This document shows, one piece after another, positions 1-6,421 of a stretch of 16,203 nucleotides of DNA (the stretch's first letter is position 1; every line of letters begins with the position of its first letter). The stretch covers positions 1-16,203 of the forward strand of contig CACZSE010000129.1 of the NCBI GenBank assembly GCA_902783735.1, written 5' to 3'. Position numbers and translations under genes: made by a program. The notes beneath the pieces are model-generated. The model did not search any database and was not told the origin of the DNA. It saw only the letters and a list, made by a program, of their open reading frames with translations. This DNA is from an uncultured Lachnospiraceae bacterium (GTDB lineage: Bacteria; Bacillota; Clostridia; Lachnospirales; Lachnospiraceae).

Positions 1-18
1 AAAAAACGAGGTATATCT

Positions 19-366
19 ATGGAAAACAGAAATTATCTTCGCGCAAAACGGATGATACTCATCCCTTTCTTTGTTTTTGTCATCAGCCTGTTATGCTTAG
101 TGATCGGTCTTATACTTGCCGGTAGAGATATGGATTCTACTGCTATCTATGCAAACTTAATGCTCATAGCCATCTTAAGCATGTATATCTCACCGACAGT
201 GTGTTTTTTCCTGACTGTTGTCGGGACTGCCTTTGCATTTAAAGCATCGAAGGAAGGGGCAGACAAAGCAAGAAAATTCAGAGTGATAGGCATTATAGAG
301 ATAATCGCCTGCATCCTGGGAGTGATCATTTCAGTCCTTATGTTTATCGGGGGGATGAGTGTTTAG
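19..366 (+). CDS. Small hypothetical membrane protein, 115 aa
   Basis: I do not recognise the family. The protein is very hydrophobic, with about three membrane segments: roughly residues 12-34, 45-72 (possibly a hairpin) and 87-111. A short basic loop (residues 74-87, rich in Lys/Arg and small residues) lies between the last two and would face the cytoplasm. There is no signal-peptide cleavage site and no catalytic motif. The ATG at 19 is preceded by a GAGG-like ribosome site at about 8-11. The next gene lies 80 bases downstream and has its own promoter candidate, so the two need not be cotranscribed. The gene looks intact, with base composition like its neighbours. It resembles the many short DUF4190-like membrane proteins of Clostridia, but I cannot assign it to that family. 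Confidence 0.7.
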   Translation: MENRNYLRAKRMILIPFFVFVISLLCLVIGLILAGRDMDSTAIYANLMLIAILSMYISPTVCFFLTVVGTAFAFKASKEGADKARKFRVIGIIEIIACILGVIISVLMFIGGMSV

Positions 367-378
367 ATCATATATGCT

Positions 379-407
379 TTGTTATATCTATCTAAATGTG
401 TTATCAT
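379..407 (+). promoter_or_regulatory. Probable sigma-A promoter for the 132-aa gene
   Basis: A -35-like TTGTTA (379-384) lies 17 bases ahead of a -10-like TATCAT (402-407) that has the extended TGn element (TG at 399-400). The expected transcript start is near 414, ahead of the ATG at 447. Spacing is ideal; the -35 matches consensus at 4 of 6 positions. Confidence 0.5.
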
Positions 408-446
408 ATCATTTGTTGAAAAACTAAGTAAAGCGAGGGAAAAAGG

Positions 447-845
447 ATGGGATATGTTATCATTGGAGCTGTCATAGGCGCATTAGTCGCAGTTGTTTTC
501 ACAATTGCAAAAAAAGATGCCAAGGAAAGAGATGAGATGATCTCAAAGCTTTCCAATGAAGAAAAGGAACGCATAATGAAAGCTGAGCCACAGTTCGTAG
601 AACAGAATGCCTGGGTTCAGGAAGCTTATGTAGCAAAGATCGTTGAAAAAGGCACAAAATCCGATGTACGTCTGTTATGGTACAACACAACCATGAATAA
701 CAACGAGAACGAGTCGATCACTATCGCAGATGCTTCAATCTCAAAGGCAGATAAAGAAGCTCATAACGTAAAGGTCGGTGACTTTGTGAAGCTGTATATA
801 GCACCTGAAAAGACAGTCGGCAGCGTAAAGATCGTATTTGACTGA
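447..845 (+). CDS. Hypothetical protein with N-terminal membrane anchor, 132 aa
   Basis: I do not recognise the family. Residues 3-20 form one hydrophobic, Gly/Ala/Val-rich segment that would act as an uncleaved membrane anchor. It is followed by Lys/Asp/Glu-rich residues 21-50, probably helical, and a compact C-terminal half (about 55-132) with alternating beta-like stretches such as VGDFVKLYI. With Lys-Lys right after the hydrophobic segment, the soluble part is likely cytoplasmic by the positive-inside rule. The ATG at 447 follows GCGAGGGAAAAAGG, an adequate ribosome site. An extended -10 promoter lies upstream and a strong terminator directly downstream, so it is probably transcribed alone. 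No enzymatic motif is visible. The gene is intact. Confidence 0.75.
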   Translation: MGYVIIGAVIGALVAVVFTIAKKDAKERDEMISKLSNEEKERIMKAEPQFVEQNAWVQEAYVAKIVEKGTKSDVRLLWYNTTMNNNENESITIADASISKADKEAHNVKVGDFVKLYIAPEKTVGSVKIVFD

Positions 846-863
846 TAAAGATAAGACATTGAT

Positions 864-893
864 CCGGCCTCGGAATATCCGGGGCCGGTTTTA
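864..893 (+). terminator. Intrinsic terminator after the 132-aa gene
   Basis: A 10-bp GC-rich stem (864-873 with 879-888, one G-T wobble) closes a 5-base AATAT loop and is followed by TTTT. It lies 18 bases after the stop codon and separates this gene from the two-component system. Confidence 0.85.
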
Positions 894-962
894 GCTATAA
901 AGCAATATATTTTGCAGATCGGTATTGATCACTGACGATTAGCAGGAGAGGAGACAGGTCCA

Positions 963-1637
963 TTGCGAATACTGATAGTTGAAGATGAACGATCACTTGC
1001 CCAAATAGTAGCAAACAGATTAAAAAAAGAAAAATACAGTGTCGATATAGTATATGACGGTGAAGAAGGATTATATAATGCTTTGGAAGGAATATATGAT
1101 CTTATTCTTTTGGATATAATGCTCCCGGGTATAAACGGAATAGATATCTTAAAGAAGATCAAAGAAAAGCATATAGACTCCAAGGTTATCATGCTGACGG
1201 CCAAGGGTGAACTTGATGACAAACTTTTGGGATTCAGTGAAGGTGCAAATGATTACGTTGCAAAACCGTTTCATATCGATGAACTCGTAGCGCGTATCGG
1301 CGCACAGCTAAGGATTGAGAAAACTCCCTCGGATACACTGACTTATGCCGATATCGAATTGGAATATAAAACATCAAAGCTTCGCAACATAAACAATGGT
1401 GATTCTGTCGGATTAAACAATAAGGAGTTTCAGTTACTGGAATATTTTATGAACAATCCTGACAGGATATTATCAAAAGAGATGATATACGACAGGATAT
1501 GGGGGATGGACAGTGAGGCTGTTTCAAACAATCTTGAAGTATACCTTTCATTTATCAGAAAAAAACTCAAAACAATAGGTTCTGATATTTCCATCAGGTC
1601 TGTCAGAAAGATGGGTTATAAGATGGAACAACAATAG
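963..1637 (+). CDS. OmpR/PhoB-family response regulator, 224 aa
   Basis: This is a DNA-binding response regulator, phosphorylated by its partner kinase and acting as a transcription factor in the cytoplasm. The receiver domain (about 1-115) shows the acidic pocket E7-D8, phospho-acceptor D51 in LILLDIMLPG, switch T79 and conserved K101 in KPF. A C-terminal winged-helix domain (about 128-222) carries the usual family pattern, including NKEFQLLEYF and IRKKL ahead of a terminal RxxGYK motif. Length is normal for the family. The start is a TTG at 963, chosen because AGGAGAGG (about 945-952) lies upstream and translation from it gives the complete first beta strand MRILIVEDE. The kinase gene follows after 79 bases, an unusually long gap for such a pair. 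The stimulus cannot be read from the sequence. Confidence 0.93.
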   Translation: MRILIVEDERSLAQIVANRLKKEKYSVDIVYDGEEGLYNALEGIYDLILLDIMLPGINGIDILKKIKEKHIDSKVIMLTAKGELDDKLLGFSEGANDYVAKPFHIDELVARIGAQLRIEKTPSDTLTYADIELEYKTSKLRNINNGDSVGLNNKEFQLLEYFMNNPDRILSKEMIYDRIWGMDSEAVSNNLEVYLSFIRKKLKTIGSDISIRSVRKMGYKMEQQ

Positions 1638-1640
1638 ACA

Positions 1641-1691
1641 CACATTATGTAAACCAACAATGTGGAAAACAATACGAATTATGTAAACCAA
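1641..1691 (+). repeat. Paired 14-bp direct repeat with small inverted repeat between regulator and kinase genes
   Basis: ATTATGTAAACCAA occurs exactly at 1644-1657 and 1678-1691, 34 bases apart start to start. A looser copy (ATGTGGAAAAC, 1660-1670) lies between them. The first copy also sits inside a small inverted repeat, CACATT (1641-1646) and AATGTG (1659-1664). The arrangement resembles tandem half-sites for an OmpR-type regulator, but that role is inference. It could instead affect the mRNA between the two genes. Confidence 0.6.
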
Positions 1692-1716
1692 AGCCGCGAT
1701 ACTACAGGAAGATCCT

Positions 1717-2964
1717 ATGAAAGAACTCAGGAAAAAGACTTTTTGGACAATTTTCTCAATACTGATGATCATTCTTTTATTCAGCGTTTTTTTTGTCAAT
1801 ATTCAAAACTACAGACGCGAATATGAAAACATAGAGCGGACGCTTACGGTATTTGACGGTCCGGGCAACCTTAAAGGCGGAGTGCGTTTCCCGGAAGAAA
1901 AAGAGAACGGATGGAAAGATCAGGATCGATCGGAGCCGGAAAAGATGATGATCATGGACTATGAGGTTTATACCGTAGAATTAAGAGATGACCGGATCAG
2001 CAGGATCATCAGTCATGGCAATGCATCTGATGACTTTGATGTAGAACAGATTGCAAATAAGATAATAGAAGATAACGAAAAACAGGGACTGTATATACAA
2101 AATCTGTACCTTGAAAAATACGTGTATAATTACAGACCGTCGGTGAGGATCGTCATCATAAACAATGAAAGTATCGCATCGGATATGAGACTTTTTTTGA
2201 TCGTATCGATCATGTTTCTTATTCTTTTGGGTACAGTCATTTATCTTATCTCAAAGAAGATCACAGAATGGATCTCATTGCCTGTAGAGGAAGCATTTGG
2301 AAAACAAAAGGAATTCATTGCTGATGCATCTCATGAACTGAAGACTCCTTTAGCCGTGATCATGGCCTCTTCGGATGAACTTTCGCAGGCAGATATTTTA
2401 AAGACTCCAGAGTATGAAGGTTATCTTGAAAACATAAGATACGAATCTGACAGGATGAGCAGGCTTATCAACGGACTGCTTAGATTGTCTAAGCTTGATG
2501 AAGCCATAACGAAAGATGCATTTCGTGAGGAGGATCTTTCGGATATAGTACAGAAAACGTGTCTTGCATTTGAAGCAGTGGCTTTTGAAGAGTCGGTCAT
2601 GATCAGGACTGATATAGATAAAAACATAATGTTTGATTGCAGCAAAGACGAGATAGAACAGATGCTCTCTACCATACTGGACAATGCCATCAAACACAGT
2701 TATGCCGATTCGGAAGTAAATGTAAGCCTAAAAAAGGCATCAAAAAACATCATTATCAATATAACCAATACAGGTGATCCGATCGCATCCGGAGATGAGG
2801 AACGGATATTTGAAAGATTTTATCGGGCAGACAAGTCAAGAAACAGACAGAGCAACCGTTACGGACTTGGGCTGGCCATTGCAAAAAGTATAGTCATTCG
2901 CCATGGAGGCAGCATAAGAGCATATTCGAAGGATTTACTTACAACCTTTGAAATAGTATTCTGA
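1717..2964 (+). CDS. Membrane sensor histidine kinase, 415 aa
   Basis: This is the sensor partner of the response regulator upstream. It has two membrane segments (about 10-29 and 158-178) enclosing a roughly 130-residue extracytoplasmic domain that I cannot classify. No clear HAMP domain follows the second segment; only about 20 residues separate it from the dimerisation helix. The phospho-accepting H206 lies in ASHELKTPL, the N box is LDNAIKHS (N323), the F box is IFERFYR (364-370) and the G2 box is GLGLAIAK (383-390). The G1 position reads NTGDPI instead of the usual DNGxGI, a common variant. The start ATG at 1717 has only a modest ribosome site (AGGAAG). A terminator follows about 30 bases after the stop, so the pair forms its own transcription unit. 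Confidence 0.93.
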   Translation: MKELRKKTFWTIFSILMIILLFSVFFVNIQNYRREYENIERTLTVFDGPGNLKGGVRFPEEKENGWKDQDRSEPEKMMIMDYEVYTVELRDDRISRIISHGNASDDFDVEQIANKIIEDNEKQGLYIQNLYLEKYVYNYRPSVRIVIINNESIASDMRLFLIVSIMFLILLGTVIYLISKKITEWISLPVEEAFGKQKEFIADASHELKTPLAVIMASSDELSQADILKTPEYEGYLENIRYESDRMSRLINGLLRLSKLDEAITKDAFREEDLSDIVQKTCLAFEAVAFEESVMIRTDIDKNIMFDCSKDEIEQMLSTILDNAIKHSYADSEVNVSLKKASKNIIINITNTGDPIASGDEERIFERFYRADKSRNRQSNRYGLGLAIAKSIVIRHGGSIRAYSKDLLTTFEIVF

Positions 2965-2989
2965 TATACGGATATTGGATTTACAGATA

Positions 2990-3020
2990 AAAACCACGGA
3001 AATTCTTCCGTGGTTTTTTA
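2990..3020 (+). terminator. Intrinsic terminator after the histidine kinase
   Basis: CCACGGAA (2994-3001) pairs with TTCCGTGG (3006-3013) around a 4-base loop. The stem is flanked by an A-run on the left and a run of six to seven T on the right. This insulates the two-component operon from the VTC operon. An upstream in-frame TTG for the next gene (2975) would lie ahead of this hairpin and is therefore not a credible start. Confidence 0.9.
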
Positions 3021-3054
3021 ATGTTCGTTTAATTATTGGGTTGTATCATGCTGC

Positions 3055-3060
3055 TATAAA
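3055..3060 (+). promoter_or_regulatory. Candidate -10 box of the VTC operon with poor -35
   Basis: TATAAA at 3055-3060 is a plausible -10 about 17 bases before the ATG at 3077, but nothing resembling TTGACA sits 16-18 bases upstream. The nearest hexamer, TTATTG at 3033-3038, matches poorly. A promoter with a usable -10 and weak -35 fits activator dependence. The short leader is a concern, and the true promoter may lie elsewhere in 3020-3060. Confidence 0.3.
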
Positions 3061-3076
3061 GAAAAGGAGAGATCAC

Positions 3077-3871
3077 ATGAGCGATTATAAAGAAGTATTC
3101 AGACGGACTGAGATCAAGTATCTGATAAATGAAAAGCAATATAAGGAAATAATGAGATATCTGAATGGTATTGCCGCTGTTGACGAATACGGCCTTTCTA
3201 AGATCAACAATATATATTTTGATACAAATGACCACAGGCTGATCAGAACATCCATGGAAAAACCGGTGTACAAAGAAAAGTTAAGACTTAGAACATATGG
3301 TGTTACAAATGACGAATCGAATTCGTTTATAGAGATAAAGAAGAAATATGACGGAGTAGTATATAAAAGGAGAATAAGCGCCGGGTACACTGAAGCTTTG
3401 GATTACCTTACAGATAAACGGGGCAGGATAGATGACTCGCAGATATCAAAGGAGATTGAAAGCTTTAAACAAACATATAAAGATCTTAAACCGGCAATGA
3501 AAATATGCTATGACCGTATAGCGATGGCCGGAAAGGATGATAAGGAATTCAGGGTCACATTTGATACCGATATCACCTGGGATACAGAAAATATCGATCT
3601 TCGGGAATACACTCCGGGGTATAACATCCTGAAGGCAGGACAATATTTAATGGAAATAAAGGTAAGTAATTCGTTTTCAACTCAGTTGGCGGGGATGCTC
3701 AGTAAATATCATATTTTTCCGGTATCTTTTTCAAAGTACGCAAAGGCATACCTTGATATGCTGTCAATGAAAAACGACAGGCCGGAACAAATAGAGGCGG
3801 CAGAAAGACTGATCCGGGCTGACGGAAGTTCAGCCCCGTCATTTTCGAAAGGAGAAAGAATATATGCTTAG
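3077..3871 (+). CDS. VTC-domain protein (polyphosphate-polymerase-like), 264 aa
   Basis: This is a soluble protein of the VTC domain family, a triphosphate-tunnel fold. In yeast Vtc4 this fold polymerises ATP gamma-phosphate into polyphosphate. Tunnel residues expected of the fold are visible in order: E12 and K14 in RRTEIKYLI, IYFDT at 46-50, the alternating basic strand KLRLR (K68, R70, R72), E86 and K88 in FIEIKKK, KRR at 97-99, Y145-D-R147, and E193 and K195 in LMEIKV, then the closing FSKYAKAY (218-225). There are no membrane segments. I chose ATG 3077 because AAAGGAGAG lies just upstream and a longer in-frame version would run through the preceding terminator. Its last 8 bases overlap the DUF4956 gene, implying coupled translation. 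The family is known; the product and cellular role in this organism are inference. Confidence 0.88.
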   Translation: MSDYKEVFRRTEIKYLINEKQYKEIMRYLNGIAAVDEYGLSKINNIYFDTNDHRLIRTSMEKPVYKEKLRLRTYGVTNDESNSFIEIKKKYDGVVYKRRISAGYTEALDYLTDKRGRIDDSQISKEIESFKQTYKDLKPAMKICYDRIAMAGKDDKEFRVTFDTDITWDTENIDLREYTPGYNILKAGQYLMEIKVSNSFSTQLAGMLSKYHIFPVSFSKYAKAYLDMLSMKNDRPEQIEAAERLIRADGSSAPSFSKGERIYA

Positions 3872-4544
3872 TAACATATTTGATTCAATATTAACAGATT
3901 CTGTTTTTACCGGAAGTACATTTGCACTTGCGACAATAACGGCCATCATATGCGGTACGATCATAGCTTCGACATACATGATAAAGAACAGATACTCAAA
4001 AAGTTTAGTTATTACATTGGTCCTTTTACCTGCCATCGTTGAATTGGTAATAATCCTTGTAAACGGAAATTTAGGAGCGGGAATAGCGGTCGCGGGTGCT
4101 TTCAGTCTGGTCAGGTTCAGGTCGACACCGGGAAGCGGACAGGAGATAACAAGCATATTTTTAGCTATGGCTGTAGGACTTGCGACAGGTATGGGATATA
4201 TCGGAATAGCCTTTGTTTTCACATTGGTAATATCAGCTGTGAATCTTATTCTTAGCATGATGAATCTTACGCAGGAAGGAAACGGGTTTAGGGTATTAAA
4301 GATAACAATACCGGAGAATCTCGACTATGAAGGCAGATTTGAAGATATATTTGAGAGATATCTTAAGAACTACGAATATGAAGAAGTAAGAACTACCAAC
4401 ATGGGCAGTCTTTATAAGATAACTCTTGGGGTAGTACTTAAAGACGGTATGTCTTCTAAAGAAATGATGGATGAGCTTAGGACAAGAAACGGGAATCTGG
4501 ATATAAGTCTCTCAAGGAGAACCTTTGGTACGGATTCCATATAA
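3864..4544 (+). CDS. DUF4956 integral membrane protein, 226 aa
   Basis: This belongs to DUF4956, a membrane family of unknown function often encoded beside bacterial VTC-domain genes. The N-terminal two-thirds holds about four or five membrane segments (roughly 18-39, 47-67, 70-83, 94-110, 112-134). A conserved loop, FSLVRFRSTPGSGQEI (about 80-95), sits between the third and fourth. The remainder (about 140-226) is a hydrophilic alpha/beta domain, probably cytoplasmic. The ATG at 3864 lies inside the end of the VTC gene, with ribosome site AAAGGAGAAAG. By analogy with yeast VTC, where tunnel-fold subunits are tied to membrane segments that form a polyphosphate channel, this protein could be the membrane partner of the upstream enzyme. 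That is inference from gene order. The Gly-rich core also recalls MgtC/SapB proteins. Confidence 0.87.
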   Translation: MLSNIFDSILTDSVFTGSTFALATITAIICGTIIASTYMIKNRYSKSLVITLVLLPAIVELVIILVNGNLGAGIAVAGAFSLVRFRSTPGSGQEITSIFLAMAVGLATGMGYIGIAFVFTLVISAVNLILSMMNLTQEGNGFRVLKITIPENLDYEGRFEDIFERYLKNYEYEEVRTTNMGSLYKITLGVVLKDGMSSKEMMDELRTRNGNLDISLSRRTFGTDSI

Positions 4545-4585
4545 AACAATGAATATATTTAAAATCAGATATTGGAGGAAAAGCC

Positions 4586-5842
4586 ATGAAAAATAAAGCA
4601 GTGATCATATTATTATCGATAATGATGGGACTTTCTTTGACAGCGTGTTCAGGGAATACAACAACAGAAAGCATTTCATTAAAAAATGAAGAAACCATGG
4701 AGGCTTCCGATGAAAAGACGATGATCTCGAAAGAGATGGATGATGCTTACAAAAAAGAGATAACTGTAAAGGATTCACAGGATGTGATCATAGATACGGA
4801 AGGAACATATATAATTTCCGGAACGAGTAAAGAAACCTGCATAATGGTTGATGTGGAAGACGACGAAGAGGTAAACATTGTGCTGGCGGGATTGTCGATA
4901 ACAAATGAAAATAGGCCTTGTATTTTTGTGGAAAACGCAGGTAAAGTAAATATTTCGGTAAATGACGAAAGTAACAGCCTGTCGGTAACCGGAGAATTTG
5001 TGACTGTTGACAGTACTGAGACAGATGGCGTTATCTTTTCTAAGGATGATATTGAGATTGGAGGAACGGGAACTTTAAACATTATGTCAACCGCAAATTG
5101 CATAACCTCCAAAGATTCATTGATCATAAACGGAGGGGAATATATATTGGAATGTGATGGTAACGCTCTTGAGGCACACGATAAGATAGAGGTGTATGAA
5201 GGAAGCATCGATATAGAGAGATGCAATGACGGGATCCATGCCGAAGACAATGATGATGATTCTGCAGGAAGTGTATATATCGTAAATGGGGATATCAGGA
5301 TAAATGCGTCAGACGATGCGATACATGCAACTACAACACTCAGGATAGATTCGGGAACACTAAAACTTAATGCGGCTGAAGGATTGGAGGCTACGGATAT
5401 ACAGATAAACGGAGGGGACATAGATATAGAAGCTTCGGATGACGGTATAAATGCTGCAAATAAATCATCGGCTTATAAAGTTGTTTTTGAGTTAAATGAC
5501 GGAAATGTAACAATTAATATGGCAGCAGGAGACACTGACGGTGTAGATTCGAACGGAGACCTGTATATTAACGGAGGAACCATAAACATAACCGGACAAT
5601 CGGCATTTGACTACGATGGTGAAGCGGTTAATAACGGAGGGACCATAATTGTTAACGGTAGTCAGACAGATACAATACCCAATCAGGAATTCGGCGGTAT
5701 GAAGGGAGGCTTTAAGAGAACCGACATGTCGGAAGATGACAGAATGTTGGGACCTATGGGTGTACCGCAAGGAGAAGTACCACAGGGAGAAGTACCGCAA
5801 GGTGAAAGACCGCAGAACAAAGTAGGAGGAAAAAGGCAGTAA
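4586..5842 (+). CDS. Cthe_2159-family (DUF4353) beta-helix lipoprotein, 418 aa
   Basis: This is a secreted, lipid-anchored protein. It has a short basic N-terminus, a hydrophobic core and a lipobox SLTAC with the acylated Cys at 21. After a Ser/Thr/Glu-rich linker (about 22-60), residues 60-360 form repeated beta-strand rungs with recurring Asp-rich turns: NDGIHAE (214-220), SDDAIH (242-247), SDDGIN (284-289) and TDGVDSNGD (317-325). These are characteristic of Cthe_2159, a calcium-binding parallel beta-helix reported to bind acidic or cellulosic sugars. The tail is Gly/Met-rich and then contains three VPQGE-type repeats (393-407), possibly a wall-spanning segment, before a basic end. The ribosome site is GGAGG, with ATG at 4586. 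It is third in the VTC/DUF4956 operon, 41 bases after the DUF4956 gene. The ligand is unknown. Confidence 0.87.
   Translation: MKNKAVIILLSIMMGLSLTACSGNTTTESISLKNEETMEASDEKTMISKEMDDAYKKEITVKDSQDVIIDTEGTYIISGTSKETCIMVDVEDDEEVNIVLAGLSITNENRPCIFVENAGKVNISVNDESNSLSVTGEFVTVDSTETDGVIFSKDDIEIGGTGTLNIMSTANCITSKDSLIINGGEYILECDGNALEAHDKIEVYEGSIDIERCNDGIHAEDNDDDSAGSVYIVNGDIRINASDDAIHATTTLRIDSGTLKLNAAEGLEATDIQINGGDIDIEASDDGINAANKSSAYKVVFELNDGNVTINMAAGDTDGVDSNGDLYINGGTINITGQSAFDYDGEAVNNGGTIIVNGSQTDTIPNQEFGGMKGGFKRTDMSEDDRMLGPMGVPQGEVPQGEVPQGERPQNKVGGKRQ
5762..5815 (+). repeat. 15-bp tandem repeat encoding VPQGE units
   Basis: Three adjoining copies of a 15-base unit of the form GTACCGCAAGGAGAA (with third-position changes) encode VPQGEVPQGEVPQGE near the C-terminus of the beta-helix lipoprotein, trailing into a decayed RPQNK unit. 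The array is in frame and is the kind of tract that changes copy number by slippage. Confidence 0.85.
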
Positions 5843-5860
5843 AACTGCCTTTTTTCTTTT
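5831..5860 (+). terminator. Intrinsic terminator overlapping the lipoprotein stop codon
   Basis: AAAGGCAGT (5832-5840) pairs with ACTGCCTTT (5844-5852) around a 3-base loop, followed by a T-rich tract to 5860. The TAA stop (5840-5842) lies in the stem and loop. This ends the VTC/DUF4956/lipoprotein transcript. Confidence 0.85.
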
Positions 5861-5879
5861 ATGCACAAGTGTATCTGAC

Positions 5880-5908
5880 TTGACAATGAGAAGTGTCAAT
5901 GATAGAAT
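5880..5908 (+). promoter_or_regulatory. Near-consensus promoter with overlapping operator-like inverted repeat
   Basis: A perfect -35 TTGACA (5880-5885) is followed after exactly 17 bases by TAGAAT (5903-5908), with an extended TGA just before it (5900-5902). Superimposed is the inverted repeat TTGACA-N8-TGTCAA (5880-5899), whose left arm is the -35 itself, well placed for a repressor to block polymerase. The downstream gene is a Fur-family repressor, so autoregulation by metal is the natural reading. The match to any known Zur, Fur or PerR box is loose. Confidence 0.75.
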
Positions 5909-5955
5909 CGAGAACGGTTATCAAATTGAGATGATCAAACCGAAGGGAGAAGAAC

Positions 5956-6384
5956 ATGGCCGGCAGGACCAAGTACAATACAAAGCAAAGAGAGTTATTA
6001 TTGGAGTATCTTGAAAATGCACCGCATGCGCATATTACAGTAAGTGACGTATGCGAATATTTTAAGTCAAACGGAGCCTCTGTCGGGCAGGCAACGGTAT
6101 ACAGACAGATTGAAAAACTCGTAGATGACGGTCTTGTAAATAAATATTCAATAGACCCTACATGTCCTGCATGCTTTGAATATATTGGAAAGAACAGTCA
6201 TGTTTCCGAGGGGACCTGTTTTCACTGCAGATGTGAGAAATGTGGTACGTTGATCCATATGCATTGTGATGAGTTATCACAGATTGCCGATCATCTTTAC
6301 AGGGAGCACGGATTTACTTTAAATCCGCTCAGGACGGTTTTTTACGGTATATGTGATAAATGCAGTAAAGAACTGAGTGAATAG
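5956..6384 (+). CDS. Fur-family metal-responsive repressor, Zur-like, 142 aa
   Basis: This is a cytoplasmic dimeric repressor of the Fur superfamily. The N-terminal winged helix (about 1-65) includes the recognition region ASVGQATVYRQIEKL. The C-terminal half carries the two CxxC pairs of the structural zinc site, C93/C96 and C133/C136. The sensory region is unusually Cys-rich: CPAC (C70, C73) and C88-F-H90-C91, plus C104. Fe- or Mn-sensing relatives use mostly His and Asp there. Together with the ABC importer genes that follow, this favours zinc sensing (Zur-like); Fur and PerR are less likely alternatives. The ribosome site AAGGGAGAAG precedes ATG 5956. The start of the next gene lies 37 bases after its stop. 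Regulation is probably autogenous through the inverted repeat on the promoter. Confidence 0.88.
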   Translation: MAGRTKYNTKQRELLLEYLENAPHAHITVSDVCEYFKSNGASVGQATVYRQIEKLVDDGLVNKYSIDPTCPACFEYIGKNSHVSEGTCFHCRCEKCGTLIHMHCDELSQIADHLYREHGFTLNPLRTVFYGICDKCSKELSE

Positions 6385-6421
6385 TTTACAGGATCATACA
6401 GATATAAAAATAGGTGAACAA

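Noticed and set aside
2975..3076. N-terminal extension of the VTC-domain protein from a TTG at 2975 (34 extra residues)
   Set aside because: It would be translated through the intrinsic terminator at 2990-3020, has no ribosome site and does not look like the family; ATG 3077 has AAAGGAGAG upstream.
4747..5421. 224-codon open frame on the minus strand
   Set aside because: It is a shadow of the beta-helix lipoprotein gene, rich in Ser/Ile/Pro with no domain and no ribosome site; the plus-strand protein is clearly real.
5762..5815. CRISPR-like repeat array
   Set aside because: The repeats are contiguous 15-base units in frame inside a coding region, without spacers or cas genes.
6377..6421. 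Upstream GTG start for the ATPase overlapping the repressor stop
   Set aside because: The added 15 residues are unlike the family N-terminus, and ATG 6422 has its own AGGTGA site.
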